From Clostridium sp. MD294 (GTDB taxonomy: Bacteria; Bacillota; Clostridia; Lachnospirales; Anaerotignaceae): a stretch of DNA of 64,000 nt. The stretch lies in contig NZ_CP097810.1 of the NCBI RefSeq assembly GCF_000364165.2, positions 1,054,001 to 1,118,000 of the forward strand, in the 5' to 3' direction. The position numbers and the translations under genes are program-made. Below, piece after piece: positions 46,373-55,164 of the stretch (position 1 is the first letter of the stretch; the number at the start of each line of letters is the position of its first letter). The notes under the pieces are model-generated. The model made no database searches, was not told the DNA's origin, and saw only the letters and a program-made list of their open reading frames with translations.

Positions 46373-46559
46373 CTTTTATATGAAGTTCTTTTTAAAAATT
46401 GATTTCCTTGATAATTATATTTCAACTTTGTATGTCTTTCAAATATAATTAGCGTACTTTTTCTTTTTAGAATCCTACTCTATCTGATACCTTTTCTTTG
46501 GGTAGAATTTTTATTAACACATGGATATAGTCTGAACAACACTCTGCTGCTATAATATG
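46373..46559 (-). pseudogene. IS200/IS605 TnpA (Y1 transposase) remnant
   Basis: Minus-strand translation gives HIIAAECCSDYIHVLIKI, then after a frameshift LKRKSTLIIFERHTKLKYNY and QGNQFLKRTSY. This matches the TnpA pattern AAEVMPDHIHLLVSIPP and LKGKSSLMIFDRH. The HUH motif is degraded to YIH. It is fused directly to the ISAs1 remnant, showing nested or recombined insertion debris. Confidence 0.7.
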
Positions 46560-46628
46560 ATTTTATAATAAGTTTAGAAAAAGAATAAAGTTAAAAAGTT
46601 CTTTATTCTTTACTTGATTATTAAATAA

Positions 46629-48947
46629 TTAAACAAATTTAATAGGAATTCTATTAGAGTATTTTTCTGCTATTTTTGTTAATATTACAAAAGCTGCATA
46701 TCTATAGTGGTCTGTATCATGATACATTAATTTTAACATTTCTGATGGATTTTCATTAGAAATTTCATTACTAATTAATTGAATTTCTTTTGTTGTTAAC
46801 ATATATTCTCTTGACAATAATTCCAATTGACTATAAAAAATAGATTGCATTTCCTTTGCATCACTTGATGTAAGTGATTCTGATACACTTTTTACAGCGC
46901 TTTGTACTAATATAGTTGTTGCTATAGAAGCTAAAAAACCGACAGGTCCTGTTAAACCTGTTAAAGCAGTTCTAGCAGCGTTTCCAGCAATAAAACCTGC
47001 ACCTGTAGATACTAAATTTATAACAAGTTGCTTACTTGAAATATAATTGTTAAAAAAGTCATAAAAATCTTTTCCACTATATACAATAAAAGAAATTGTA
47101 TGAGAAATATCAATTTTATTTCTTTTCATAAATTCATCTATAATTTTAATTTTTTGTATTTGTGCTGATGTTGTAGCAATTACAGTTTGTGCTGTACTTG
47201 ATTTTAATCCTTGAATAGCTGCATTTTCGAATGCAATTTCTATGTCATCTTCGCTCCATATTCCATATGCTAAATTCAATATAAATGAAGTTTTAAACGC
47301 AGGAATTCCACAAGATATAGCACTTTTTTTTACATCATAAGTTATACTATAAATGTTTCCAGCCTTTGCAGTTAATTTAGCTGCTTTTAGTGAAACACCA
47401 GCTCTTAATTTAATTTGATTTTCTAAGCCTAATTCTTTTATATATTCTTGGGCATCTGCTATCTGCTCTTTTGGCATTTCTAATTCTGTATTAGGAGAGT
47501 ACCTATAATTTCCATTATTATCAAGAGTACTTCTTATTGCGGCTCTATAATCATTATAATATTTATCTTGTATAAAGACTTCACCAGATATTCTATCTAG
47601 ACCATTTTTAGCGTTATCTTTACCAAGAATTTCAGATTTTATGCTTTTACTTAAATCCTTTTTAGTATTTAAGACTTCTGCCATTTGTCCATGACGTGTA
47701 TTTAATGGCTTATTTGTGTAATATTGTTGTTCTTTAAGCATAGCTTTGAGATGTGGATTAGTTGCAACAATAGCACTAAGCTCAATCGTTCTAGCTACAG
47801 CATTTATGTTAGGTGTCATAGAATCATATAGTGTTTCCATAAAATTTTGACATTCATAACTACAATATCTACCATTTTCGTCTTGTATTAAAATTTCACT
47901 ATAAACGTGACAACAATCACATAACCCAGAAATAGAATCTAAATCGTTAAATGCTATAATCTCTTTATTATTTTTATGTGCAATAGATAGTTTTGGCATC
48001 ATATCCATAATAAATATTTTTAAATCTATTTTATCAAATAAAAGAGAAGGATCTTTTACTAAAGTTTCTATAAAAACCCATGATTTTTCATTTATTTTTA
48101 TGTTAATATAGTCAATCATATCTTGTACTTTTTGATAACTTAAGTAATAAATTTCTTTTTTTCCTTCAAATATAAATATAGAATTATCATATTTTATGAT
48201 GCAATTTAATAGTTGATTTAAATTCTTTATTTTTTTCTCTCTTTCTTCTCTATCATTTTTTTGATTTTTTTCCTGTTCTTCTTGTCTTATTATATCCTCT
48301 AAGTCATGTTTAGAAATGGTACCTTTTTTTGATAATATATTTTTTATTTTATTGTAATATGAGATAGGATTATACATATATGCAGGTCCAAACCCTATTA
48401 ATACAATTAAAACATAACAAGCAGATTTGAAACTAGGATATATTTCAAAAGGATATAAAATAGTTAATAAAAATTGCACAATTAAAAATGTTATTGTAAA
48501 AACTTTAGCTTCTTGATAAATAACTGATTTTTTAACTGCTTTAATAAATAAAATATGGAACCAATGAATAATACCTATCAAAGTACAAATTAGTGAAATT
48601 AAAGCAATAATTTTAAAAAATTTTGTTTCTGCTGTATTCACAGATATGAAATCTACTATTTTTAAAAGCATAACACTTTCTTTCAATTTTTCAGGTAAAA
48701 ATGGTATTATACCTAAAACTGTATCTTTTCTGGTGTGAAAAAATAGTGAATAAAAATAAAAACAAAATAAACATAATATTGGAAAAGTTAGTCGCAATCT
48801 AGCTAAGATATATCCAATAATATATCCAATAATTCCTAAAACCATAAGAACGAAAGCAATTTTTAAAATAAAGAATAAAAATAATCCTAATGGTTTAAGA
48901 ATCCATATAAAAAATAATACCATTAATGTTCCAATTGTACTCAACAC
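46629..48947 (-). CDS. Large membrane protein with zinc-finger-like motif and glycine-rich C-terminal hydrophobic region
   Basis: I do not recognise this 772-residue protein. It has an N-terminal membrane block (about five helices within residues 1-195), a charged coiled-coil linker (about 215-250, EEQEKNQKNDREEREKK), a compact Cys/His motif at about 340-362 (CDCCH, then YCSYEC) like small treble-clef or MYND-type fingers, and a helical C-terminal half. A Gly/Ala-rich hydrophobic stretch at about 640-690 (STGAGFIAGNAARTALTG) recalls glycine-zipper segments of membrane-inserting proteins. The start is GTG with AAGGGGG 5 nt upstream. It is intact while its neighbours are broken, so it may be under selection. 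Confidence 0.6.
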   Translation of the reverse strand: MLSTIGTLMVLFFIWILKPLGLFLFFILKIAFVLMVLGIIGYIIGYILARLRLTFPILCLFCFYFYSLFFHTRKDTVLGIIPFLPEKLKESVMLLKIVDFISVNTAETKFFKIIALISLICTLIGIIHWFHILFIKAVKKSVIYQEAKVFTITFLIVQFLLTILYPFEIYPSFKSACYVLIVLIGFGPAYMYNPISYYNKIKNILSKKGTISKHDLEDIIRQEEQEKNQKNDREEREKKIKNLNQLLNCIIKYDNSIFIFEGKKEIYYLSYQKVQDMIDYINIKINEKSWVFIETLVKDPSLLFDKIDLKIFIMDMMPKLSIAHKNNKEIIAFNDLDSISGLCDCCHVYSEILIQDENGRYCSYECQNFMETLYDSMTPNINAVARTIELSAIVATNPHLKAMLKEQQYYTNKPLNTRHGQMAEVLNTKKDLSKSIKSEILGKDNAKNGLDRISGEVFIQDKYYNDYRAAIRSTLDNNGNYRYSPNTELEMPKEQIADAQEYIKELGLENQIKLRAGVSLKAAKLTAKAGNIYSITYDVKKSAISCGIPAFKTSFILNLAYGIWSEDDIEIAFENAAIQGLKSSTAQTVIATTSAQIQKIKIIDEFMKRNKIDISHTISFIVYSGKDFYDFFNNYISSKQLVINLVSTGAGFIAGNAARTALTGLTGPVGFLASIATTILVQSAVKSVSESLTSSDAKEMQSIFYSQLELLSREYMLTTKEIQLISNEISNENPSEMLKLMYHDTDHYRYAAFVILTKIAEKYSNRIPIKFV

Positions 48948-48972
48948 AATATCCCCCTTTTTATTTAGTGTA

Positions 48973-49442
48973 TTACTTTATAACTTTTATTATTTTTCCT
49001 TGACTCCTTAACCGCATGTCTACTCCATTTCCAAGTACTTCCGCTTTAATAATATGACTATCTTTACATTACTGTATAATTTCTGCTGTAGAAGTCTATC
49101 TTGTATTGCTTCTATTAAGGACCAGTATATTTAAATTTAATAAGGCAAGGTTTTCCCCCATACATAAACTTTATTTTTTTACGAAATTCTCTTTCTTCAA
49201 AATGATTTTTGTAGATTGATATAAATTTTTCTTTTGTTATAGTGTAATTGTTATTCTGTCAACTCTATAAATCGTAGGAAATATATCATCAGAATTTTTG
49301 AAACATTTTTCTTTATCAATATCTTGAATAAAACCTACTAAGCAAAGATCTTTGTATACTTTTTTCTGAAACATGAAAATGAGGAGCTAATTTAGATTTG
49401 TAATATTGCTATTTTTTTCATATTTTTATTCTTTTTCGCCAT
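48973..49442 (-). pseudogene. WYL-domain regulator remnant
   Basis: The minus strand starts with a good ribosome site and MAKKNKNMKKIAILQ, then hits a stop. Further frames give KDLCLVGFIQDIDKEK, TIYRVDRI, REFRKKIKFMYGG, KPCLIKFKYTGP and IIKAEVLGNGVDMRLRSQG, the typical order of a WYL domain (YRVDRI to a closing MWLRSQG). Several frameshifts, stops and an internal deletion of the HTH region are needed. It was probably a WYL-type transcription factor of the element. Confidence 0.7.
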
Positions 49443-49509
49443 AATTTTTCACTCTCCCTAAATTTTATATATTTATTATATCATTAACAGAACAAAATAA
49501 CAATAAAAA

Positions 49510-49536
49510 TTGACATATATAAGTTCAAAAGAACTT
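49510..49536 (+). promoter_or_regulatory. Promoter element and operator of the XRE regulator
   Basis: A TTGACA (49510-49515) precedes the perfect inverted repeat AAGTTC AAAA GAACTT (49521-49536). The palindrome sits in the promoter spacer and is a likely binding site for the XRE protein encoded just downstream, giving autorepression. Confidence 0.55.
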
Positions 49537-49594
49537 AATACTTTCTTTTTCTATATATTTTTCAATGTTAATTTAAATTAGAGGTGACTTAAAT

Positions 49595-49933
49595 ATGTCT
49601 GTGGATTATAAGATGATTGGAAAGAGAATTAAAAGTAGTAGAAAGCAACTAAAAATGACACAAGAGGAATTAGCAGAAAAGTTAGATATATCCTCTAGTT
49701 TTGAAAGCAGAATGGAAAGAGGAGCTACAAAAATTAGTTTGGAAATGATTTCAAGAATTGCAGCAATATTAGAAGTTCCTATTACTTATTTTATAGCTGG
49801 AACAATGGAACAGTCTGAAAACTTCTTATTAGAGGAATTAGGTGATATTGTAAAAGAATTTGATGTAATAGACAAAAAATTATTGTTAGAAATTGCAAAA
49901 CTGATACAAATTTATAAGCAACAAAATCTATAA
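49595..49933 (+). CDS. XRE-family transcriptional regulator
   Basis: The 112-residue protein has an N-terminal HTH_3 domain (GKRIKSSRKQLKMTQEELAE, then LDISSSFESRMERGATKISLEM, broken here only for reading) and a short helical C-terminus. It probably controls element genes. AGAGGTGA precedes the start. A palindrome in its own promoter and a strong terminator behind it make it a separate transcription unit ahead of the amidoligase cassette. Confidence 0.88.
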   Translation: MSVDYKMIGKRIKSSRKQLKMTQEELAEKLDISSSFESRMERGATKISLEMISRIAAILEVPITYFIAGTMEQSENFLLEELGDIVKEFDVIDKKLLLEIAKLIQIYKQQNL

Positions 49934-49956
49934 TATTGTTTTAATAGTTATATTTC

Positions 49957-49997
49957 AAAAGCCTTAAAAACATGATGTTTTTAAGGCTTTTTTTAAT
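49957..49997 (+). terminator. Terminator of the XRE gene
   Basis: AAAAGCCTTAAAAACA and TGTTTTTAAGGCTTTT form a perfect 16-bp stem with further T residues. Confidence 0.93.
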
Positions 49998-50024
49998 AGT
50001 ATAGTTTTGTATAAAAAATCGTAT

Positions 50025-50053
50025 TTTCAAGTATTTCGATGATATATTATACT
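50025..50053 (+). promoter_or_regulatory. Putative promoter of the amidoligase cassette
   Basis: TTTCAA (50025-50030) and TATACT (50048-50053) have a 17-bp spacer. They lie about 50 bp before the first small ORF of the cassette. Confidence 0.6.
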
Positions 50054-50105
50054 AATGTAATACAAAAAACTATTTTATGAAAACAGCAAAAGGAGGAAAT
50101 ACAAT

Positions 50106-50213
50106 ATGAAAATTTCTAAAGAAGTACTCGAAAAAGTATTAATTGCAATGACTATTTTGGCAAAAGCAGTACAAGAACACATCAACAACAAAGAAAACAA
50201 AAAGGGAGAGTGA
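50106..50213 (+). CDS. Small protein (35 aa) at the head of the amidoligase cassette
   Basis: A short ORF, MKISKEVLEKVLIAMTILAK then AVQEHINNKENKKGE, starts 7 nt after a strong AAAAGGAGG site and ends 6 bp before the amidoligase gene. It forms an amphipathic helix with a basic tail. The ribosome site and tight spacing make it a credible gene. It could be a translational leader or a peptide substrate for the enzymes that follow, but this is speculation. Confidence 0.55.
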   Translation: MKISKEVLEKVLIAMTILAKAVQEHINNKENKKGE

Positions 50214-50219
50214 AATCAT

Positions 50220-51314
50220 ATGAGAGAAGTATTTTATTGCAGTCAATGTGGAGAAGAGTTAACAGAAGAAAATGTTTATTTTATGGAGGATGAAGTATAC
50301 TGCTTGGATTGTTTTGAAGAATTAACAGATACTTGTGCAGAGTGTGGAGAAAGAATTTACATCAGTGAAAACGAAGGTACAGAGGACACTCCTCTATGTT
50401 CTCAGTGTTATTATCACTATTACACAAGATGTAATCATTGTGACGAACTTATTATGTTAGACAATGCTTATTATGAACAAGGTACATATTACTGCAACGA
50501 ATGTTATCAAGAAAGAAAATCAATTCATGATTATAGTTATAAACCTTATCCCGTTTTCTATGGAAAAGGAAATCGCTTCTTTGGTGTGGAATTGGAGATT
50601 GATGATGGTGGAAAAATTTACAATAATGCAAAGAAAATTTTAGAATTAGCGAATGAAGTAGAAGAACATATTTATATCAAAGAAGATGGTAGTCTATCAG
50701 ATGGATTTGAAATTGTCAGCTATCCTATGACATTGGATTATCATAAAAACAATATGAATTGGTGGGAAGTGATGAAAAAAGCACTTCGTATGGGATATTA
50801 CAGCCATCAATCAGGCACAGCAGGATTACATATTCATGTCAATAGAAATTGTTTTGGAGAGTATGCAGAAGAACAAGAAAATCCTATTTCCAGAGTGCTA
50901 TATTTTGTAGAAATGTTTTGGAATGAAATGTTGTGTTTTAGCAGAAGAACAGAAAATCAAATGAAACAGTGGGCAAACAGATACGGCAGAAAAAACTCCC
51001 CAAAAGAAACGCTCTACCATGCAAAGGGCAGCCGAAATGGTCGTTATACTTGCGTGAATTTAAACAATTATGAAACAATAGAATTTCGATTATTTAGAGG
51101 TACATTAAAGTACAATACATTGATTGCTACATTACAGATGGTAAATGAAATCTGTGATGTAGCAATTTCTTTTTCTGATGAAGAATTAGATAAGCTGTCA
51201 TAGAATGGCTTTGTTTCTCAACTAGATAATGAAAAAGTACCAGAGTTAATACAATATTTGAAAGAAAGAAGATTGTATTGTAATGAGCCTGTGTTATGTG
51301 AGGAGGAGATGTAA
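50220..51314 (+). pseudogene. Zinc-ribbon amidoligase 1, with in-frame TAG near the C-terminus
   Basis: The N-terminus (about 1-105) holds LIM-like CxxC zinc ribbons (CSQCGEEL, CLDCFEEL, CAECGERI, CSQCYYHY, CNHCDELI, CNECYQER). Then comes an Amidoligase_2 domain of the glutamine-synthetase fold: FFGVELEID, EDGSLSDGFEIVSYPMT, AGLHIHVNR and ETIEFRLFRGTL. Such enzymes form amide bonds between amino acids or peptides with ATP. A TAG at 51201-51203 replaces what is Trp in the paralogue downstream (ITWSCF versus LS-stop-NGF). The frame then continues 36 codons to TAA at 51312, which overlaps the next start codon. The truncated 327-residue protein keeps all motifs and may still work. Confidence 0.8.
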
Positions 51315-52294
51315 TGTGTAGTTTGTTTGGTATGATAGATTATGGAAAAGCAATCAGTGAAACACAAAAAATAAAACTCATTAAAACATTATCTATTTGC
51401 TGTGAAGAAAGAGGAACAGATGCAACAGGCATTGCTTTTGTAACAGAAAATGGAATACAAATCAAAAAGAAAGCTGTTCCTGCACGTAAATTTCGTTTTA
51501 AACTGCCTAGAAATACAAGTGTTGTAATGGGGCATACCAGATTAACCACGCAAGGAAATGCTTGTTATAATTACAATAATCACCCATTTTTAGGCTATTG
51601 TGAGAACAGCACTTTTGCATTAGTACATAACGGTATGATATACAATGACAAAGTATTAAGACAAAAATATGGTATTGCTAAAACAGATATTGAAACAGAT
51701 AGCTACATAGCAGTACAACTCATAGAAAAACAAAGAGCCTTTACTGTAAAAACCATAAAAGATATGGCAGAAACAGTAGAAGGCTCTTTTTGTTTTACAT
51801 TATTAGATGAAAAAAATAACCTGTACATTGTCAAAGGTGATAATCCTATAACAATATTTCATTTTAAAGAAATTGGTTTGTATTTGTATGCTTCTACAGA
51901 AAAGTTATTAAAAAATACCATACAGAAAATAAATTTTAAACAAGAGTATACAAAAATTGATATATCTACTGAGGAGATTGTTTGTTTTGATAAACAAGGA
52001 AATCGTACAAAATCAAATTTTGATTATGCTTTTCCTTATTATTTTCACTATGGCAATTATGAAAATCTTTCTAAAAATAAGATGTATGAACCTTTTGAAA
52101 AAGAATATTGCAGAACTTATTTAGAAGAATTGATTGATTTTGCTGAAAATGTAGGAGTTTCAGAGGAAGAAGTACTGTTGCTGTTTGAATACGGATTTGA
52201 TGAATTTGAAATAGAGCAGCTATTGGAAAATCCTATACAGTTGCAATGTTGTATCACAGAGATTTTAGAAAAGCAGTATTACATAGAAAGATAA
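51314..52294 (+). CDS. Class II glutamine amidotransferase
   Basis: The N-terminal nucleophile is Cys2 (MCSLFGMIDYG). Glutamine-binding motifs follow: GHTRLTTQG at about 74, FALVHNGMIYN at about 105, and ETDSYIAVQLIE at about 127, all as in GlmS/PurF-type glutaminases. The 326-residue protein ends with about 100 residues of unknown helical sequence. It has no synthase domain of its own, so it probably supplies ammonia, or acts on gamma-glutamyl bonds, for the flanking amidoligases. Its ATG overlaps the stop of the full-length amidoligase 1 frame (TAATG), showing original translational coupling. Confidence 0.88.
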   Translation: MCSLFGMIDYGKAISETQKIKLIKTLSICCEERGTDATGIAFVTENGIQIKKKAVPARKFRFKLPRNTSVVMGHTRLTTQGNACYNYNNHPFLGYCENSTFALVHNGMIYNDKVLRQKYGIAKTDIETDSYIAVQLIEKQRAFTVKTIKDMAETVEGSFCFTLLDEKNNLYIVKGDNPITIFHFKEIGLYLYASTEKLLKNTIQKINFKQEYTKIDISTEEIVCFDKQGNRTKSNFDYAFPYYFHYGNYENLSKNKMYEPFEKEYCRTYLEELIDFAENVGVSEEEVLLLFEYGFDEFEIEQLLENPIQLQCCITEILEKQYYIER

Positions 52295-52300
52295 AAAAGT

Positions 52301-52385
52301 GTCTCAATAGAATTCTATTTCCTTCTGAACTGTTTCATAAAGGAGGAAAAGAAGTCTATTGGGACAAATTTAATATGTCTCAATA
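52301..52385 (+). promoter_or_regulatory. Mutually exclusive hairpins between the GATase and amidoligase 2 genes
   Basis: Segment A (GTCTCAATAGA, 52301-52311), segment B (TCTATTGGGACA, 52355-52366) and segment C (TGTCTCAATA, 52376-52385) are arranged so that B can pair with A or with C, each with one G-T pair. There is also an RBS-like AAGGAGG (52340-52346) inside the A-B loop and another ahead of amidoligase 2. No T run follows either hairpin. It may modulate translation or RNA processing between the two genes. Confidence 0.4.
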
Positions 52386-52428
52386 CAATAATGTATTTCT
52401 TTAAGTTCAATTAAGGAGGAAAAGAGAC

Positions 52429-53493
52429 ATGAATGGTAAAGTGAAAAAACAGTTAAAATTTAATGAAACAGAAAAGATAGAAACTGTTGTTTGTCAAAAT
52501 TGTGGAGAAATATGTGATAAATACAATGCTGTATATTTTGATAAAGTTTGTTTATGTGAAGAATGCTATAATGAACACACTTTTATTTGCAGTTTTTGCG
52601 GTCAAACACATTGGGTAAAAAATGCATTTGATGATGGAAATATTATATTATGTGAAAATTGTTATTTGAATAAAAAAGATAAAATGAAATTGCATTATAA
52701 TGCTTATAGTAATTCTTTGGCGTCAAAGTATATTCATGATTATTCTTATAAGCCAAAACCTATTTTTTATGGAAAAGGTATATTCTATGGTGTGGAATTG
52801 GAAATTGATGGAAAATATGATGAGAATGAAACTGCAAGACAATTACTTAAAATCGCAAATGAAAAAGCAAAACATTTATATTGTAAATCGGATAGCAGCT
52901 TAAAATGTGGATTTGAATTGGTTACATATCCAATGACATTACAATATCATATGAGAGAAATGAATTGGAAAGAGATTTTACAAAAGTGTATAGATATGGG
53001 ATATTCTTCTTATGATACAGATACTTGTGGATTACATATTCATGTAGGAAAAAAAGAATTAGGAAAAGATTTAGGACAACAAGAAAAAGTGATAGAAGAA
53101 ATACTATTCTTTTTGGAAAGTCATTGGAATAATTTATTACAATTTAGCCGAAGAACAGAAACGCAAATTAATAGATGGGCAGCAAGATATGACTATAAAG
53201 AAAACTTATCAAAAATATTAGAGTGTGCAAAAAATATTAACAAGCGATATATGTGTTTGAACTTACAAAATGAAGAAAGTATAGAATTTAGAATATTTAG
53301 AGGAAGTTTAAATTATCAACATGTTATAGCAGCAATACAATTAGTAGATACAATTTGTAATGCTGCTATTTCTATGTCTAATGAAATGTTTAAAATTATA
53401 ACATGGAGTTGTTTTTTAAAAGGGATAGATTTTAGTTGTAAAAAAGAATTGTATGACTACTTGAAAGAAAAAAATTTCTTAGAAATAGAATAA
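52429..53493 (+). CDS. Zinc-ribbon amidoligase 2
   Basis: This 354-residue intact paralogue of amidoligase 1 has zinc-ribbon CxxC pairs at about 20-85 (CQNCGEI, CEECYNEH, CSFCGQTH, CENCYLNK), then the amidoligase domain with IFYGVELEIDGK, SDSSLKCGFELVTYPMT, TCGLHIHVGKK and ESIEFRIFRGSL. It extends through the C-terminal segment that amidoligase 1 loses by its stop. The domain belongs to the glutamine-synthetase superfamily and should be ATP-dependent; zinc ribbons may bind the target. AAGGAGG lies 9 nt before the ATG. Two copies around a glutaminase suggest a single pathway with two ligation steps or two substrates. Confidence 0.85.
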   Translation: MNGKVKKQLKFNETEKIETVVCQNCGEICDKYNAVYFDKVCLCEECYNEHTFICSFCGQTHWVKNAFDDGNIILCENCYLNKKDKMKLHYNAYSNSLASKYIHDYSYKPKPIFYGKGIFYGVELEIDGKYDENETARQLLKIANEKAKHLYCKSDSSLKCGFELVTYPMTLQYHMREMNWKEILQKCIDMGYSSYDTDTCGLHIHVGKKELGKDLGQQEKVIEEILFFLESHWNNLLQFSRRTETQINRWAARYDYKENLSKILECAKNINKRYMCLNLQNEESIEFRIFRGSLNYQHVIAAIQLVDTICNAAISMSNEMFKIITWSCFLKGIDFSCKKELYDYLKEKNFLEIE

Positions 53494-53505
53494 ATATTTT
53501 TATAT

Positions 53506-53603
53506 ACTTCTTATTTCTTCTTCTATTATAAAAATAAATATTTATATTATATAAAAATTAACTATAAGAATAATTATAAATAGAAAGAGAAGAAAGAAGA
53601 AGT
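53506..53603. repeat. Imperfect long inverted repeat between amidoligase 2 and xis
   Basis: ACTTCTTATTTCTTCTTCTA (53506-53525) and TAGAAAGAGAAGAAAGAAGA plus AGT (53581-53603) are complementary with a few mismatches around an AT-only centre. It could be a weak terminator or a site for replication or recombination. Confidence 0.45.
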
Positions 53604-53689
53604 AGTATTTCTCATTAAAAAATTATTTTGAACAGGACAAAATACTAAAAAGAAAATGTTTAAATAATTTTGTAAAGGAGAAATGAAAT

Positions 53690-53872
53690 ATGGAAAAATT
53701 ATTGTATTCTATCAAAGAGGTAGCAACAATTTTAGGAGTTAGTAAATCTCTTGTATACAAATTAGTGAAGCAAGAAAAAATTTCAATTTTAGAAATAGAA
53801 AATAGAAAACTGATTAAAGCTGAAACGATAGAGCAAATAGTATTAGGAAAAATAGATTTAAGAAAGAAGTGA
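53690..53872 (+). CDS. Excisionase-type DNA-binding protein
   Basis: This 60-residue protein has the HTH_17/MerR-like fold: LLYSIKEVATILGVSKSLVY, then KLVKQEKISILEIENRKLI. Small proteins of this kind placed just before a tyrosine integrase act as Xis, directing excision. AAAGGAG lies 10 nt upstream. It is intact and ends 4 bp before the integrase start, so the two were co-expressed. Confidence 0.82.
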   Translation: MEKLLYSIKEVATILGVSKSLVYKLVKQEKISILEIENRKLIKAETIEQIVLGKIDLRKK

Positions 53873-53876
53873 TAAT

Positions 53877-55107
53877 ATGGGAAGACGAGGAAATGGAGAG
53901 GGAACGATATACAAAAGAAAAGATGGAAAATGGACTGCTCAAATTACAGTTGATATTGATGAAATAACTGGAAAAGTGATTCGAAAAACATTTTATGGAA
54001 AACAAAGAAGAGAAGTTGCAGAAAAACTAACAACATTTTTGAGTCAAAAAGAGAACTTTTTGACAAATGGAAAGCATATGAAATTAAAGGAATGGTTTCC
54101 ATTATGGTTAAATACATATAATCAAAATGTAGCTTTTTCTACTTATGATGATTATGAAAGTAAAATTTATCTACATATCCTACCAGCACTAGGAGAAATA
54201 GAATTATGTGAATTAAAACCATTGATGATACAGAAACTTTATAATGAAAAAGCGGTGTCTGGAAGAGTAGATGGTAGAGAAGGAGGATTATCCAGATGTT
54301 CTATACGATATATTCATGTTGTATTAAGGGCAGTTTTAGAACAGGAAAAAAGAGAAGGATATTTAACTGTCAATCCTGCTGATGCAGTAAAATTGCCTAA
54401 ATCAGTAAATGATGATACATTAAAGAGAAAGGTGCTGACAAGAGAAGAACAATTACAGTTTTTTGAAAAATGTAGACAAGAAAAGTTGTTTCCTTTGTTT
54501 GTGTTTGCTATGTTAACAGGTTGTAGAGAAGGAGAAATTCTTGCGTTAAAATAGAGTCAGATTGATTTTAATAAAAATGAAATAACAATTGATTGTTCTG
54601 TTTCTGTAGTAAAAAAGAGATTAAAAGAATTAAAAAATAAAACTTATGACAATATTTCTTTAATAAATTATACAGACAAAACAATGAGAATTGTAAAGGC
54701 AACAAAAACAGCTTCTAGTACTCGTACAATTCCTATGTGTTCAGAATTAGTTACTATTATGAAAGCACACGCTTATGCACAAAAATTAGAAAGAATGAAA
54801 AATATTTCATGTTACAAAAATAGAAGATTACGTATTTGCTACAAGATATGGTGGTATGTTGGATTATCGTTTTGTGATACGAAAATTTCATCAATATCTA
54901 AAAAAAGCAAATATAGATACTATTAACTTCCATAGTTTAAGACATACGTTCTCCACAAGATTACTGGAAGAAGGAGTTTCTATGAAAATAGTACAGGAAT
55001 ATTTAGGACATAAAAGCTATAATTTGACTGCAAATACCTATTCTCATGTTTTGCCACAAGTTAAGAAAGATGAAATTGAATGTTTGAATAGAGTATTTTG
55101 TAATTAA
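53877..55107 (+). pseudogene. Tyrosine integrase, broken by an in-frame TAG and a +1 frameshift
   Basis: The pieces form a Tn916-type integrase of about 410 residues: an arm-binding N-terminal domain (GEGTIYKRKDGKWTAQI), a SAM-like core-binding domain and the catalytic domain with Arg in MLTGCREGEILALK, HSLRHTFSTRLLEEG, and YLGHKSYNLTANTYSHV. A TAG at 54552-54554 follows EILALK where the family has Trp (KWSQIDF). An extra base in the A run near 54815-54822 shifts the frame before YGGMLDYRFV. Both defects lie upstream of the catalytic His-Arg-Tyr, so no active protein is expected. Confidence 0.92.
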
Positions 55108-55120
55108 TGGGAAAGTAAAG

Positions 55121-55156
55121 AAAAAAGATGTTGTAATGATACAGCATCTTTTTTCT
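55121..55156. terminator. Terminator between the integrase and a minus-strand ORF
   Basis: AAAAAAGATG and CATCTTTTTT with inner CTGTA-like pairing form a hairpin with T tracts on both sides, suiting convergent genes. Confidence 0.85.
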
Positions 55157-55164
55157 TTTTTATT

